Shown here: positions 40,531 through 52,982 of the stretch, piece by piece
Layout of the letters: each line of letters starts with the position of its first letter
Position numbering within the stretch: the stretch's first letter is position 1
From: Parasponia andersonii
Lineage: Eukaryota > Streptophyta > Magnoliopsida > Rosales > Cannabaceae
DNA length: 64,000 nucleotides
Assembly: GCA_002914805.1 (NCBI GenBank)
Contig: JXTB01000046.1
Location: 1,208,455-1,272,454 of the forward strand
Direction of reading: 5' to 3'
The notes under the pieces: generated by a model
Told to the model about the DNA's origin: nothing
Databases searched by the model: none
What the model saw: only the letters and a program-made list of their open reading frames with translations
Translations under genes and position numbers: made by a program

Positions 40531-42357
40531 GCATTGTGCTACTATAATTTGATGTATGCGAAAAAATATGTGATGTATCCCCTGTCACTTTCTTATACTA
40601 TAGCTTGGATATGATTTGTTTTTGAGAAGTTTGGAGAATGTCATGCTTAAGTTGTGTATTAAAATGTGATGGTTCCTCATCAAATTTCTTTCGGTCTTAT
40701 TATGCCATTGAACACAATTTATTATGAGAAGTTCAGAGAATGTCATTAATATGTGTGATAAATTGTTTGGACTATGCTCACAAATACATTTGCTTTTATA
40801 CAATGAGTAAATTTTTATTGGATTTTATAAGGTATGCTAATTTGTAATTAATACTTTGTCCATATGATTATTGATTATTTGAATATGAGTCCAATCAATT
40901 ATATTATTATGTACATTTATGTCGATATCGGGATTATTCATAATCATAGTCTCATAGAAGATAAAAAAACAAACAAATTATCTTAATAAAATAGGTCTAT
41001 GGATGTGGTGTCTATATTTTCAGACAGTAAAACTCCCACACTAAGAGAATATACATGAATACTATCTTGTGGAATTATAGCTTCTGGGATAATTAAATTT
41101 GTCAAAGTATTTAATTGTTGAATGAGATTAATTTTGTAATTGATCAGGATTGTCTTTTAAATGTAAGTTTTGACTTAAACGGTGTCACTCTATTTTCTAT
41201 CTATTAATATTTTAAGTTAAAATACGTAGCTACAGTAGAAGGGCAAAACAATGATTGATTATAGAATGTAGCTCAAACGCTATAGATTGAGAGAATTATT
41301 ACATAGTTTCAGGAATGGGATTTTCAGTGTCTTAATTTGATTAAATACCTATTAGAATAATTATATTATTTACTAGAATATATATTAACTTTAGAAATAA
41401 ACTTCACTACACTGATTGCACAAAACCCTGAGTTGTGCTGAGTTGTCTTACTTGACCGAACACTTTGGTTAGGCCATATGCCATTGGCTAGCATGCGTCG
41501 ACCAGGCTTTGTGCACATGTCGCTCTGGTGAGATATACCTAATTGGGGTTTTGTGTCCCTTTAAGTTTTTAGAGCCAATAATTAGGGCTCACAAATGTCA
41601 TAATTTCAGTATGATTAAGTTAAATTAAACTGAGGTCCTATAGACCTTTTTAATTAATTCATAAATAAATTTAGTTGATTTTCTAATTAATTCTTAATAC
41701 AAGTGAGTTGAACGTATTAATTTTGGTCTATTACATTAAATGATGAGATTTGTACTCTTAAATTAGATAAATATTATAAGAAAAGTACAGTTAAGAACTT
41801 ACGTAAATAAGCATATGGATTTAGAGACTAATATTATGCCAATATTCGCATGAAATATCAATAATTGAAGAATAGAGAAATCATTATTTTGCTTCTCTAC
41901 TCTAGTTACGTATTTTACCTTAAAATATCAATAGATAGAAAATAGAGTATTATAAAGAGAGAATTAATACATAGCTTCAGGAGCAGAATCAGTTTTGACT
42001 GATATTGGAATTAACGACTACTAAACACCTTGATATTGTAGGGAGCAATCAGATTCGTTATGTGTGCTTAGAGCAATTAAAGCACATCACATAGTATATT
42101 TGTGCAAATTTCAACCATATCTTATCTTATATAAAAATAGAACCACACTATTAAAATGTAGTTAGAACGGATATCCCTATCATGCACAATCATTAAACGT
42201 GATTATGTGAATAGAAAACAGTAAAATATTTTTTTCGTTGGAAAGGATTTTTTCCCCACACTTGATATAGTTATTTGTATATAAGTATTTAGAAATTTGG
42301 TCATGGAAAAAGCCGTCTTTTACTCGGTATCTCTCTCTCTCTCTCTTTCTCTCTCTT
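40531..42357. other. Intergenic region with scattered repeats
   Basis: The ankyrin 3' flank is followed by AT-rich DNA without a recognised gene. It includes an inverted repeat pair (entered separately), a somewhat GC-richer patch at 41400-41570, and a (CT)n tract at 42331-42357 that abuts the Gypsy-type LTR. Confidence 0.5.
41186..41943. repeat. Inverted repeat pair, arms of about 75 bp
   Basis: The left arm (about 41186-41262) begins CACTCTATTTTCTATCTATT and continues TTAAAATACGTAGCTA. The right arm (about 41868-41943) is its approximate reverse complement, with ATCAATAGATAGAAAATAGAG. A word TACATAG(T/C)TTCAGGA occurs in direct orientation near both arms (41297, 41969). This looks like two related small elements in opposite orientation, or a decayed foldback element. 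Confidence 0.6.
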
Positions 42358-43620
42358 TGTCATGACTGGAAATCTAAAATCGTGATTTTTAGTAATTTTG
42401 AGTATAAATAAAGATAAATAAAGAATTTAAAAAATTCGAAAGAAATCAAGTACTTGGATTTTTCATTTTAGTACTTAAGTCATTACAAATTCTATATAAA
42501 AAAAGAATCCATCTTTAGTTTAGTTTGTTGAAAAAGAAATACCAATTTAAATTTAAGAAAATATAGTAAAGTTCTATAAAAACTTGGTTTAATAAAACTT
42601 TTGATTAAATGGAGTTCGTAAATCTAGAATACGAATGTCTAAAACTTAATTTACAAAATTTGTCATAATTCAAGTACTTAAAATTTTGAAAATACGCTCC
42701 GTATGAACTATTGTATCTAATTTATACACTAAACTCTCAAATAATACTAAATACATCCTCGAACATTTATTTAGCGAAAATAATGAACTTGACTAAACAA
42801 TTAAATATGTAGAAAGAGTAGGAAAAAGAGAAAGGTACCAACCAAAGAGGAATGGGGCCACAAGTATAAACCAAGCGATTTGCCTAGCCATCACCATAAC
42901 TAATTAAATGAACAATTCACCTTAAGAGAAGGAGAGGTGAGCTCGAAAGCTTAGTGAAGAAATTATTACCTTATTTAAAAATCTTTTTAGTGATGGAGAG
43001 TTCCTATATAGTTGGTTTGATCCGAAAACACCTTTGCAAAATCATATATATATATATATATGTAACGATCTCTAAAGCCAATAGTCTTTTTGCACATACA
43101 TATATATATATAAACGTGACATCCAAAAGTCAATCAGTCTACTGATATGTGACACAAATCTACCCATACCCATGAGTTTATCACCTCTCATAAATAGAAA
43201 TTAGGATATTGGCACTATGTGTGCTGTACAACTTGTTTGACACCTAGTCCATATCCGGAGGGAGACACCTATGTGTTACCTATTTAACCTGGAGGAGCAA
43301 CCATATTGCCTATACTTGCCAAATAAGAAGGTAATCAGAAGAAAAATCCCGCATAGGTTCACAGATTCTGTATCGTCAGTAGAGCTATAGTGCAACACTG
43401 TAAAAATCTCATGATACTAATCTGGTACTCATGTGTGATCTTATGACACGTTTATTCTGAATTGATGTATAAAAATAGCCATGCGGTAATTTAAGTTCAG
43501 GTAATGTTCTGATTTTTAATAAAATGGTTAATTATATTTTATAGAAAAATGGGCTGTATAATGGCTCTATTTTAACATATCCAAAATAACATGCACTTAG
43601 AAAAGTCCTAGAGCAATCTA

Positions 43621-43654
<34 letters not shown>

Positions 43655-44477
43655 TACCATTCAATTCTATCACAGATATAGGTGGACGATCATTCATAGG
43701 GTGAATAAGCAATTCTAAGTTCTCGATCACCTACTGATGAAAAACTAACTCCTCAACGAGGCTTCAAATCTACAAACGGTCTCACTGAATTCCTAGTATC
43801 CAAAATAGCTAAGTTAGATATATAATTTGACTAATTCGAGTTTAAGCAGAAACCAAACCAATAGCATACAAAACAAGGCAAATCTTAGCCGTCCGATTTC
43901 ACTTTTCGTGACAGTCAATATATATATATATATATATCAATCTTCTCCCTATAGATATATATACATGGATTTGGTTCTAAACAGGCAATGGCAACTGAGC
44001 CGAAGAACGCGAGCTAAAATAGTCCGAAACAATACCGGAAATCGAAACTTTCTTATGGCCAACAATGGCATTTTCTAGCGATGGACTACTTAGCGGTGGC
44101 TAGGGATGGGTGGCACGGGCAGTAGGTGGCACGAGAGGACTTCACTAATGGCTAGGTTGGCCAAACGGTGGCCATGGCTGCAGCTACGACGACTGCTTCT
44201 CTTTTGGTCGAGAATAGCGAGAAAGACATGAAAGAAAGACGTCGTGAGGGAGAGAGAAGGAGAAGTGACAGCCATGTGTGCCCTATTAATAAGGCACTAT
44301 AAAAATTTCAAAATTGCACATTGACCCCTAACTTTCAAAAATCCTTGCAATATAGTCCCTCCAAAAATTATATTTTGGTCCTTATTTTCTTAAAAATTTT
44401 GCAATTATACCCCTTGATTATTTAATCTAAAACTTAACAAAAGACCAATTTACTCTTTGAAAATTTGGGATTTTATA
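42358..44477 (-). mobile_element. 3' LTR of the LARD-like element, carrying an ankyrin exon fragment
   Basis: On the plus strand it starts TGTCATGAC and ends GGATTTTATA. Most of it aligns with 48166-50226. Near 43950-44005 about 150 bp present in the other LTR (49905-50055) are absent. In their place is a short stretch whose 43961-43999 part matches ankyrin exon 7 (38866-38904). Microsatellites at 43037-43060, 43621-43651 and 43918-43937 are also internal. Confidence 0.85.
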
Positions 44478-47400
44478 TTCTCCCCTCTTAGGAATTTCAT
44501 CCCAAAATTCAAGTACAAACTGAGAGTATGAATATGATTGTAAGAAATAGTTATTGGAAGTGTAGTGAACACTTAACTATAGAAATCAAGAGTGTTAGGC
44601 CGGATGCTAGTTAAAGAAAACGTGTGAAGTAGACACAACTCACTTAGTATCAGATTCCCGTCAACATACTGATCCGCATAATGGTATGGGATAGGGATAC
44701 ACACGAAGAGATACAGGATCAAAAGATGGCTTATTAATAAGTACAAGAATCTCAATACCAATAGTTAGAAATGAAAACCTCAAGTATGTGAGTAATCAAA
44801 AGGTAATGATGATGATCATGCCCAGAATCTAGGAATACAAAACTTCGAACACTGATTGTAAGGCATTAAGCTAGAATAGCAGACCAAATATTAGATATAA
44901 AAATACTGTCCCCCTAATCATACTAGATCAACAATCTCCTAGGTTATGCCTATTTGTCTGTAGCTAGAACCTGGTCCTAGACAATCTCCAAGTCAATGAC
45001 TCTAATATGAGTCTATTCCCAAGCACAGAACATAAGGGAATAATGCTTAGGATGAAGAACAAGAATCTTTATATCACACCATACAAGATAAACGAATTTA
45101 GAGATTTAAGGTGACAAAGAGAGTTCAATGATTCACAACTATTTTCCATACTCTGATTAGAGCAAGGAATAACACTAAACATAAACCACTTCTTGTCAAA
45201 TGCAAGACTAAAGCACTCTAAAGCACCCAAACTAAAAATTACCAACGTAAAATATTAGGACAAACCTCAATCTCGAATGCAAGTATCTAAACCAGGAGAA
45301 ATTTCAAAAGCATTTTAAACCTTTTATCCAGTATAAAATCTTGTCAAAGAAATTCAAAGCGAATGTTGATCCAAGAGCTCTATAAGCCTTTGATACGTAG
45401 AAAAACTCTATGGACATAATCCAATGCCCGAAAAATACATATATAACAACTGAGATCGATACTTAATGCCTCAGAAATAAGGCTCTAATAGAATAGGTTG
45501 TCTGGTACTATTCTCGAGTGATGCCTATCTCCTATGAAACTTCTTTTCAATTTTTATAAAAATAATTTTGAAAACATTAAATTTTAAAACTGTTGGGGCC
45601 TAGGAATACTACACTAGTTCATAATATGGTTTCTCCCCAGTGAAGATAAACCAAATCTAAACTTTGAGTATCCTTTTATAATATAAAAGTCAAGTCAAAC
45701 GACTCTTAAAGTAAATTCCATTAGTAATCTCATCCCAATTATCATTATTTATATAATAATAACTATATTTCATATAATTTAAACAAAATAAGGGATTTGG
45801 ATTCAACTCAACATCAGCATCTAGTAAAAACTTCATTTCATACATATATGATGAAAATCCCTAATAATTAAAAGCATCAACCTATAAAGTTGAGTTATAC
45901 ATGATAAGTATTTATTAAGACTAACAGAAAATGCATGAAAAAAACACTAGTTTATTTCTCATAATTAACAAAATGAGCATTTATTATGTAATATACACTT
46001 GATAAAATGATAAGCGAAGCCATATTTAAATCACCATGGTTAATTTTTCTTTCAAGACTAATAAAATATTTGGAATTTAATTCAAATCATAACTAAACAT
46101 AATGGGAGGTTCTCGTAGGATTCCAAAATATTTTCTAAAGAAATAAAACAAGTTTCTCAAAAAGTTTGAAAGTTCACACATACACTTTTTTTTTAATCAA
46201 GGAAAAATAAGGTAGTTTAGAAAATATCAAAGTGTGAAATATTGTGAAATACTTTCTCAATGTAGGTAAAAGAAACATTAATCCTTACTGTATCCTTTAA
46301 AATAAATATTAAAGGTTCATGGAGATTTGTACTAGGAACAACCAACTAATTAATATATATAAATTCCATGGATGGGAAAGCTACAATTAAATCTTCAAGA
46401 AGAAAATCATATACTAATATGCACAACTCAAAATTTGTCAAATATAAAACCAAAACATATAACTTAATATCCTTTATCGATTTGAAAATCTAACTTCCAA
46501 ATTTTTCGTAACACTAGGGAGATTGGTCAAAAACTAATTACACAATATCTAAAATCTAATTAAAACAAGTTCTGCACAACTTAAACACAACTTTTTTCAC
46601 ATTGTGGAAATCAAGCTAGCATCAATCATAATGACTCAGCAATCCAACAAATACTAAGGAACCATGCATTAACCAACAAGATAAACTATATCAAAACAAA
46701 CTTAGAAGTAACGTGTAATTTAAACCATCGAATGAGTAAGGCACAAGAGACAAGCTCCAAAAAATTTAAACTGAAATTCCCTACTCAAACATTTTCACCC
46801 AACAAGGATTTTTATAATGCAAGTACCCACATCAAGTTTCTATCTTCTAAGCAGTATATTCTAGAGAAGTTATAGGTATAAATCTTCGAATACATGCACG
46901 AAGATAAAATTTTTCCCAAAATCAATTTTCAATTCACACCAAGTGTTATTGAGTAGTAGGACTTGTGAATATCCTTATTCAAAACTTTTCTTAAGTTACT
47001 TATATCCATTTTTTTTAGGTAAACTTATGAATTAATTTACGAAAGTATTCATTTAATCTCAAATCAAGTATTAAGTAGGAACTAAAAAAATACTTAGTAA
47101 TCTAATAAGTCTAAAATTAGGAGAGGAACTTAAAAAGTTTGATTTATGTATATACGTTTATAGAAACAAAGTACCTTGGCCTAGAGATCTTTCAAATCAC
47201 ACTTCTAAGCGTAAAACAAAACCTTACTAACATAAGAATAAATTAGTAGCTTTGCAAAGTTTAGTCTCAAGGTAGTATATTAATTTGAAAAAGTGCATTA
47301 CTTTCATCCAACCAATGCTCAAGTTTAAAATGTCGGAGACCTCTTTTAAAACAAAAATGTTACTTTGATCAAACACAAAGACCTACATCATTTAGAAGTT

Positions 47401-48165
47401 AATTATCAACGTGAAATTTCCAAAAGTTCCAAAACTAAATGACTCAGTTTAAATCCTACTAAATTCTCAATAATTTAAGAATTCTCATTCAAAGAATCAC
47501 AATAATAGAACTTGATGAAACTAGGGAAATGCAATTGCTATAGTTAAACAATATCTCAAGACATCAAACTAACCACTTAATCAATGACCATGCTATATGA
47601 AAGAATGATCAATATGAACACTCAAATGTAGAGCCAAGTCACATCAATTAAAGTGCAAATACTAAACCACTATATCACAAGCAAAAATTTTCAAAAAAAT
47701 ACAACCATAATCAAATACTGCAAACAAAAACAATAACATGAGGGACAACATAAAGACAATCCATAAGAAAGATAAAGCATGACAACTAAGATGTAAAATA
47801 TCGGATTGCTACCTTAGAGCCTAAAAGTTCATATAGCTCACAATCTAAATGGACGGGAGAGTACAAGAATAAATGTTCATTCAAAGCAAGGGATTTCATT
47901 ACGAGCGTTAACTAGAATTTCATGTTAACTAGACACTTCTGAGACTAAAATTATAAGGAAATCACCATCCCAATGATATAAGAATTTCACGTGGTAGAGA
48001 TTTTATAGAGAACTTGGAAGGAATAGTAGCAAAAGTAACTTATCTAGCCAGTTCCTAAGGGATGTATGACGTATTCATTAAAACCATTTCTGATACCAGT
48101 TCCTAAGTGATGTAGGACATATGCATGATCCTAGATGAATCTAAAATCGTGCTCTAATACAATTC
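44478..48165. other. Non-coding interior of the LARD-like element
   Basis: About 3.7 kb of AT-rich sequence between the two LTRs. Only one small chance ORF is present, at its left edge, and no retroviral-type motif was seen on either strand. The polypurine tract is at its left end and the primer-binding site at its right end, so it is the body of the element, not unrelated DNA. Confidence 0.75.
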
Positions 48166-48898
48166 TATCATGACCAGAAATCTAAAGATGTAATTTTTAG
48201 TAATTTTAAGTATAAATAAAGATAAATAAAGAATTTGTAAAATTCGAAAGAAACCAAGTATATAGATTTTTCATTTTAGTCCTTAAGCTGTTAGAAATTC
48301 TATATAAAAAGGGATCCATCTTTAGCTTAGTTTGTTAAGAAAGAAACACCAATTTAAATTTAAGAAAACGTAGTTAAGTTGTACAAAAATTTGGTTTAAT
48401 AAAACTTTAGGGTTGATTAAATAGAGTCCGTAACTTAATTGACAAAGTTTTTCATAATTCTAAGTACTTAAAATTTTGAAAATAGTCTCCTTAGAAACTA
48501 TTATATCCAATTTATACACCAAATCTTTCAATAATAGTAAATACATTCTCATTCATTCCTTAGCACAAACAATGATCTTGACTAAATAGTTAGACATAAA
48601 GAAAAAGTAGGACAAAGAGAAAGGTACCAACCAAAAAGTAATGGGACCACAAGCATAAACTAAGCAACTTACATAGCCATCAAGATAACTAACTCAAATG
48701 AACAATTCACTTGAAAAGGAGGAAAAAAAGAGGGGTGAGCTCGAAAGCTCAGTAGAGAAACTGTTACCTCATTTAAAAACTTTTTTAGTAATAGAGAGTC
48801 CCTACATGGTTAGTTTAATCCAAAAACACCTTTGCAAAATCATATATATATATATATATATCTATACATAATAATCTTCAAAGCCAATAGTCTGTATG

Positions 48899-48936
<38 letters not shown>

Positions 48937-49870
48937 TAAGCATGATATGCAAAAATCAGTCAGCCTACCGACACATAACACAGATCTACCCATGCTCATG
49001 AGTTCACTATCTCTCATCAATGGAAATCAGGATGTTGGCACTACATGTGCCATACAGCTTGCCTGACATCTAGCCTATACTCATAGGGGATACCCACGTG
49101 TCACCGACTAAACTTGGAGGGGCAACCATATGGCCTATGCCTGCCAAATTGGGAGGTAATCAGAAGCAAAGTCTTGTATGGATTCACAGACTCTACACCA
49201 TTGGTGTGTCCATAGTGCCATATTGTAAAAATCCTATCATGCTGACCTAGTATTTATGTGTGATCCTATGATACGTGTACTCTAAATTGATGTGTAAAAA
49301 TAGTTATTTAGTAATTTAAGGTCAAGTAATGCTCTAATTTTTAATAAAATAGTTAATTATATTTTATAGAAAAATAGGTGGCATAACGGTCCTATTTTAA
49401 CATATTCAAAATATCTGCACTAAGAAAAGTCCCAAAGCAATCCAATATATATATCATACCATTCAATTCCATCACTGATATTCAAATAGTTCTAAAATTA
49501 CGTTTGTCATCAAATATTGCAGAAAGTAAGTTTATTCAAAAACAATGTAAAATAGAGATAACTAAATTTGTATCTCATTAGAACAGCAATACCATACTAT
49601 TGGCTCCTTAAGGTGTCATTGGACAATCGCTCGGAAAGTCGAGAACTAATTCCAAGTCATCGATTGCCCACTTGTGAAAAACCAACTCCTCAACAGAGCT
49701 TTAAATCCACAAATGGACCTCTTCATTGAATTTTTAGTGCCTAAAATAGCTAGGTTAGATATATAACTTGACCAATTTAGGTCCAGACCAAAACTTGATT
49801 GGTAGCACACAAAACGAGGCAAGTTTAACCGTTTGATTTCATTTTTCGTGACGGTCACCAAATATAGTCA

Positions 49871-49903
<33 letters not shown>

Positions 49904-50226
49904 CCATTCTTCCTTATTTTCTAAGTACATTCCAAAAATGACATCAAAAACAAAATCTAACATCCTGATCAAAGTCAAACCATAAGCTCAAAACACCTAA
50001 AAATTGCAATCTATACCCGGAGTTTCTTCTTGACGAGACGAATCCAACAAGTCTAAGAATGCAAGCTGAAATAGTTCGAAATGACGCCAAAAGTTGAAAC
50101 TTCCTCACGACCAACATTGGCACCTTCAAGCGATGTGCTACTCGGCTATGGTGGGGGATGGGTGGCACGGGCAGTAAGCAGCATGGGAGGACTTCGCCAG
50201 TGGCTGGACTGGCTAGACGGTTACCG
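48166..50226 (-). mobile_element. 5' LTR of the LARD-like element, truncated
   Basis: It aligns with 42358-44260 of the other LTR, including the shared AGTATAAATAAAGATAAATA, GATGGGTGGCACGGGCAGTA and TTCACTAT/TTTATCAC stretches. It stops near 50226, about 230 bp short of the other copy's end, so no right-hand target duplication can be read. Large (AT)n tracts lie at 48841-48862, 48901-48933 and 49876-49901. Confidence 0.82.
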
Positions 50227-50413
50227 TGGATCAAGTATATATACATTTAAAATGATTCAAGAATATATTTCAGAATAAAATTGATTTCAGAACTTAATAT
50301 TTTTCAAGAGAATTAAAAGAGATTGTTCAGAAAATTAATTTAACAAAAATAAGAAGTATGTTTTTAAAATCTGTCATTTTTGTATTGTTCAATAATCATT
50401 AATACTTTTAAAG

Positions 50414-50907
50414 CACTTCTTGAGGAGTTGAGAAAGATTTGATGTTTCTTCTCCTTGTAGAAGATAAATTTAGTGATGTTGCACTAGAAGTTTTCAAGAA
50501 GTGATATGGTCCAAAAGCATATATGTGGAGTGCTGGAGTGATTCTTTACTTTCTGTTATCTTACCATTTAAGGGTGGTATGATTGTTTGACCTACTAGTC
50601 TCATTATTGTATTTATCATAGGTGATTTATTTTTGTTCTATATTTATACATGATCTTTCTTTCTTTCCTCATTGTATATCTTATAGACGGCGAGGAAGAG
50701 ATATCTAAAATGGTCTTGCATGATCATCTGGACTTTTCATCGAATCCATGGCCCAGTATTTCTGAAGGCGCCAGAGACTTAGTAAATAGAATGCTTGATA
50801 AAGAGCCTAATAGGTGGATCTCTACACATGACATTTTGCATAAGTCTGGCATTTTCTTATTTTTTAACTCGCTTTCGATCTTTTACTTTTATTTTTGAAT
50901 TGTTAAT
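50414..50907 (+). pseudogene. Duplicated CDPK exon 2-3 fragment, broken
   Basis: This is a copy of bases about 388-902 of the CDPK-like gene, introns included. The exon 2 copy (from 50461) lost about 26 bp over the GTPYFVAP motif, has a TGA at the Lys-Arg-Tyr position (near 50502) and lost the SGSL codons. The exon 3 copy (50688-50840) is still open: EEEISKMVLHDHLDFSSN, PWPSISEGARDLVNRMLD. The copy is cut in the following intron by the Copia A LTR at 50908. No other exon is nearby. Confidence 0.92.
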
Positions 50908-52032
50908 TGTGAAAGAGCAAGTAATCTGTTGGCAACCTTCATATTACAACATTACTGATTTTACGGTCATGTTACAACATGCGAATAAATAGTTAATCTG
51001 AATAAGTTTTTCAGTATTTTCCATATTTTCCTTTTATATGCTTTAGGTCACGATTTGTATAGTTGTCAAACATAAAAATCTGATCATATTAATCCATAGA
51101 CGGATTCAATTGAGAAGGAATGGATAAATGACTCTTTCCTAAATTGGTTTTGAGTGTATGTCTATATTTCTTTAAGGAAATTCCTTTAACTAAATATTTT
51201 ATGTGTAATATCTTTTATGGAAGTTTCCTTAACTCATTTCTCTTGATTCTCACTGATTAAAGTTACTCTAATTCATGCTATTAGCAGTCAAATAGGTTTG
51301 AGTAACTTATTTTTTTATACCAGGAATGTAATCTGAAAGTATCTTTTTATGTTACAATATGACTGGGTTGATAGACCATGTTGCAACACGTGGACAAAAT
51401 CAACAACTACTTTCCAGATCTATTTTCTAAGTTTAGTGACAAACTTGGCTGATCTTGCAAGTCTTCTAATTAATATTAAATACTCTTAATTGTTATTTTG
51501 CAGATCTTACACGTGAAGGCTTACTCTCTTCTATATTTAAAGGCCACTCAAGAGTAGCTTTAGGTAGAGAGACCACTTGTTGTATTTTTCGGTTTTAAAA
51601 GAAAAGTTTTTCTTCTAGCCATATTTTAGACTTAGGAGGTGTCCTAATCGTTTAAGTAACAGTGCTTCGGGCGAGGTGCTAATTATCTTCGGGAGAAGAT
51701 TGACTTCAAGTACCTGAAGTAATTTTAGAAAAATAAAGTCAACCTAAGACGAGTGGTGCTCGCTAGACACGTTAGTGAAGGAATATATCTACATTGTGAC
51801 AATTAAAAGAGGGAGTCTTTTTATTGTATAAGTCAAATTAGTGTTTGTATTCATTCAAATTTTGCTAATAGTGTTTATTCGCTGGGCGTGGCCCCTTGGA
51901 TGTAGGTTATCGAGAGATAACTGAACCAAGTAAAAATATCTTGTGTTATATTTACAATTTCTGCATTACCACCTTACAATAATTAATTGGAAATTAATTT
52001 TATTCAATAATACCTGATAAATAGATCTCACA
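50908..52032 (+). mobile_element. 5' LTR of Copia A
   Basis: 1,125 bp from TGTGA to TCACA (5-bp inverted ends). The CDPK duplicate identity stops at its first base, and the 3' boundary lies 2 bp before the primer-binding site. No gene inside. Confidence 0.82.
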
Positions 52033-52034
52033 AT

Positions 52035-52051
52035 TGGTATCAGAGTGGGAC
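52035..52051 (+). other. Primer-binding site of Copia A
   Basis: TGGTATCAGAGTGGGAC, complementary to the 3' end of initiator methionine tRNA as in most plant Copia elements. It primes minus-strand DNA synthesis. Confidence 0.88.
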
Positions 52052-52102
52052 ACTAACATTTTTAGTAAGATCTTGTAGTATATTTGATCTAATTTTTCAG
52101 GT

Positions 52103-52977
52103 ATGTCGTTTCTTGCTAAAGGTGGGTCCATATTATGCCCTCCACTTCTTGATGGCACGAACTACTCCTATTGGAAGGCACGCATGAAAGCTTTCATTAA
52201 GGCTCTTGAAGAAAAAGCTTGGAGATCCATTCTTAGTGGTTGGAGTCTTTCAACTATTAAGGATGATGAAGGGAAAGATATTATTAAACCTGAGTTGACA
52301 TGGTCATCTGATGATAACAAACTTGCTAATTACAATTCTATAGCTTTGCATGCTATATTAAATGGAGTAGATGCTACTAGGATTAAGATGATTACAAATT
52401 GTGAATCTGTAAAAGATCCATGGGATATTTTTCAAACATATTTTGAGGGTTCTGGTGATATGAAAAGAACCAAATTAATCATGTTAACCTCTAAATTTGA
52501 AGACTTGCGAATGAGAGAAGATAAAACATTATCTGGATATTTCACTAAGCTTTATGATATCTCTAATGAAGTTTTTGCTCTTAGAAATCATTTTTCAGAT
52601 ACAAAGATGGTTAGAAAAAATTTTCGATCATTGTCTGACAGGTTTTAGCCAAAACTCACGATAATAGAAGAGAGCAAAAACCTTGACATCATGAAAGTTG
52701 AGGAGCTGATGGGGTCTCTTCAGACCTATGAGATGAATATTAAGCAAAGAAAAAAGGAGAAAACCATCGCTTTAAAGGCTGTATCTGTATCAACCGATAA
52801 GGAAGGTGAAGAAGAGAGTGACAAGCTTGCCCTCTTATCAGAGAACTTCAGCAAGTTCTTAAAGGAGATGAGCAAAAAGTCAAAACCTGATAATTCCAGC
52901 AAAGATAAGCCCTCTCCTAAAGCTGATTTTAACAAGAAGAAAGGGATTCAATGCAGACAATCCGAGGGATATGGCCA
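52103..52977 (+). pseudogene. Copia A gag, N-terminal and central parts
   Basis: The frame starts MSFLAKGGSILCPPLLDGTN, then YSYWKARMKAFIKA, the UBN2/gag entry motif. WDIFQTYFEGSGDMKRTKLI and FEDLRMREDKTLSGYFTKL follow the family pattern. A TAG at 52646-52648 replaces the Gln expected in RSLPDRFQPK. Reading continues with LDIMKVEELMGSLQTYEMN. The zinc knuckle (QCRQSEGYGHV, with one Cys lost) runs straight into the nested insertion at 52983. Gag packages the element RNA. Confidence 0.9.
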
Positions 52978-52982
52978 CGTGC

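Larger units (their letters stand above)
42358..50226 (-). mobile_element. Gypsy-type LTR element with non-coding interior (LARD-like)
   Basis: Two direct repeats of about 2.1 kb lie at 42358-44477 and 48166-50226. On the minus strand the first-read (5') LTR is 50226-48166, truncated at its start. Next comes a primer-binding site, GTATTAGAGCACG (about 48157-48145). The interior runs 48165-44478. The polypurine tract AAGAGGGGAGAA (about 44489-44478) precedes the 3' LTR, which starts TATAAAATCCC and ends GTCATGACA. The 3.7-kb interior has no open frame of note and no gag or pol motif on either strand, which fits a non-autonomous large retrotransposon derivative. Confidence 0.85.

Noticed and set aside
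43827-44078. 83-codon plus frame in the LTR
   Set aside because: It arises from LTR sequence, an AT repeat and the captured ankyrin exon piece in the wrong frame; not a gene, though it led to the exon-capture finding.
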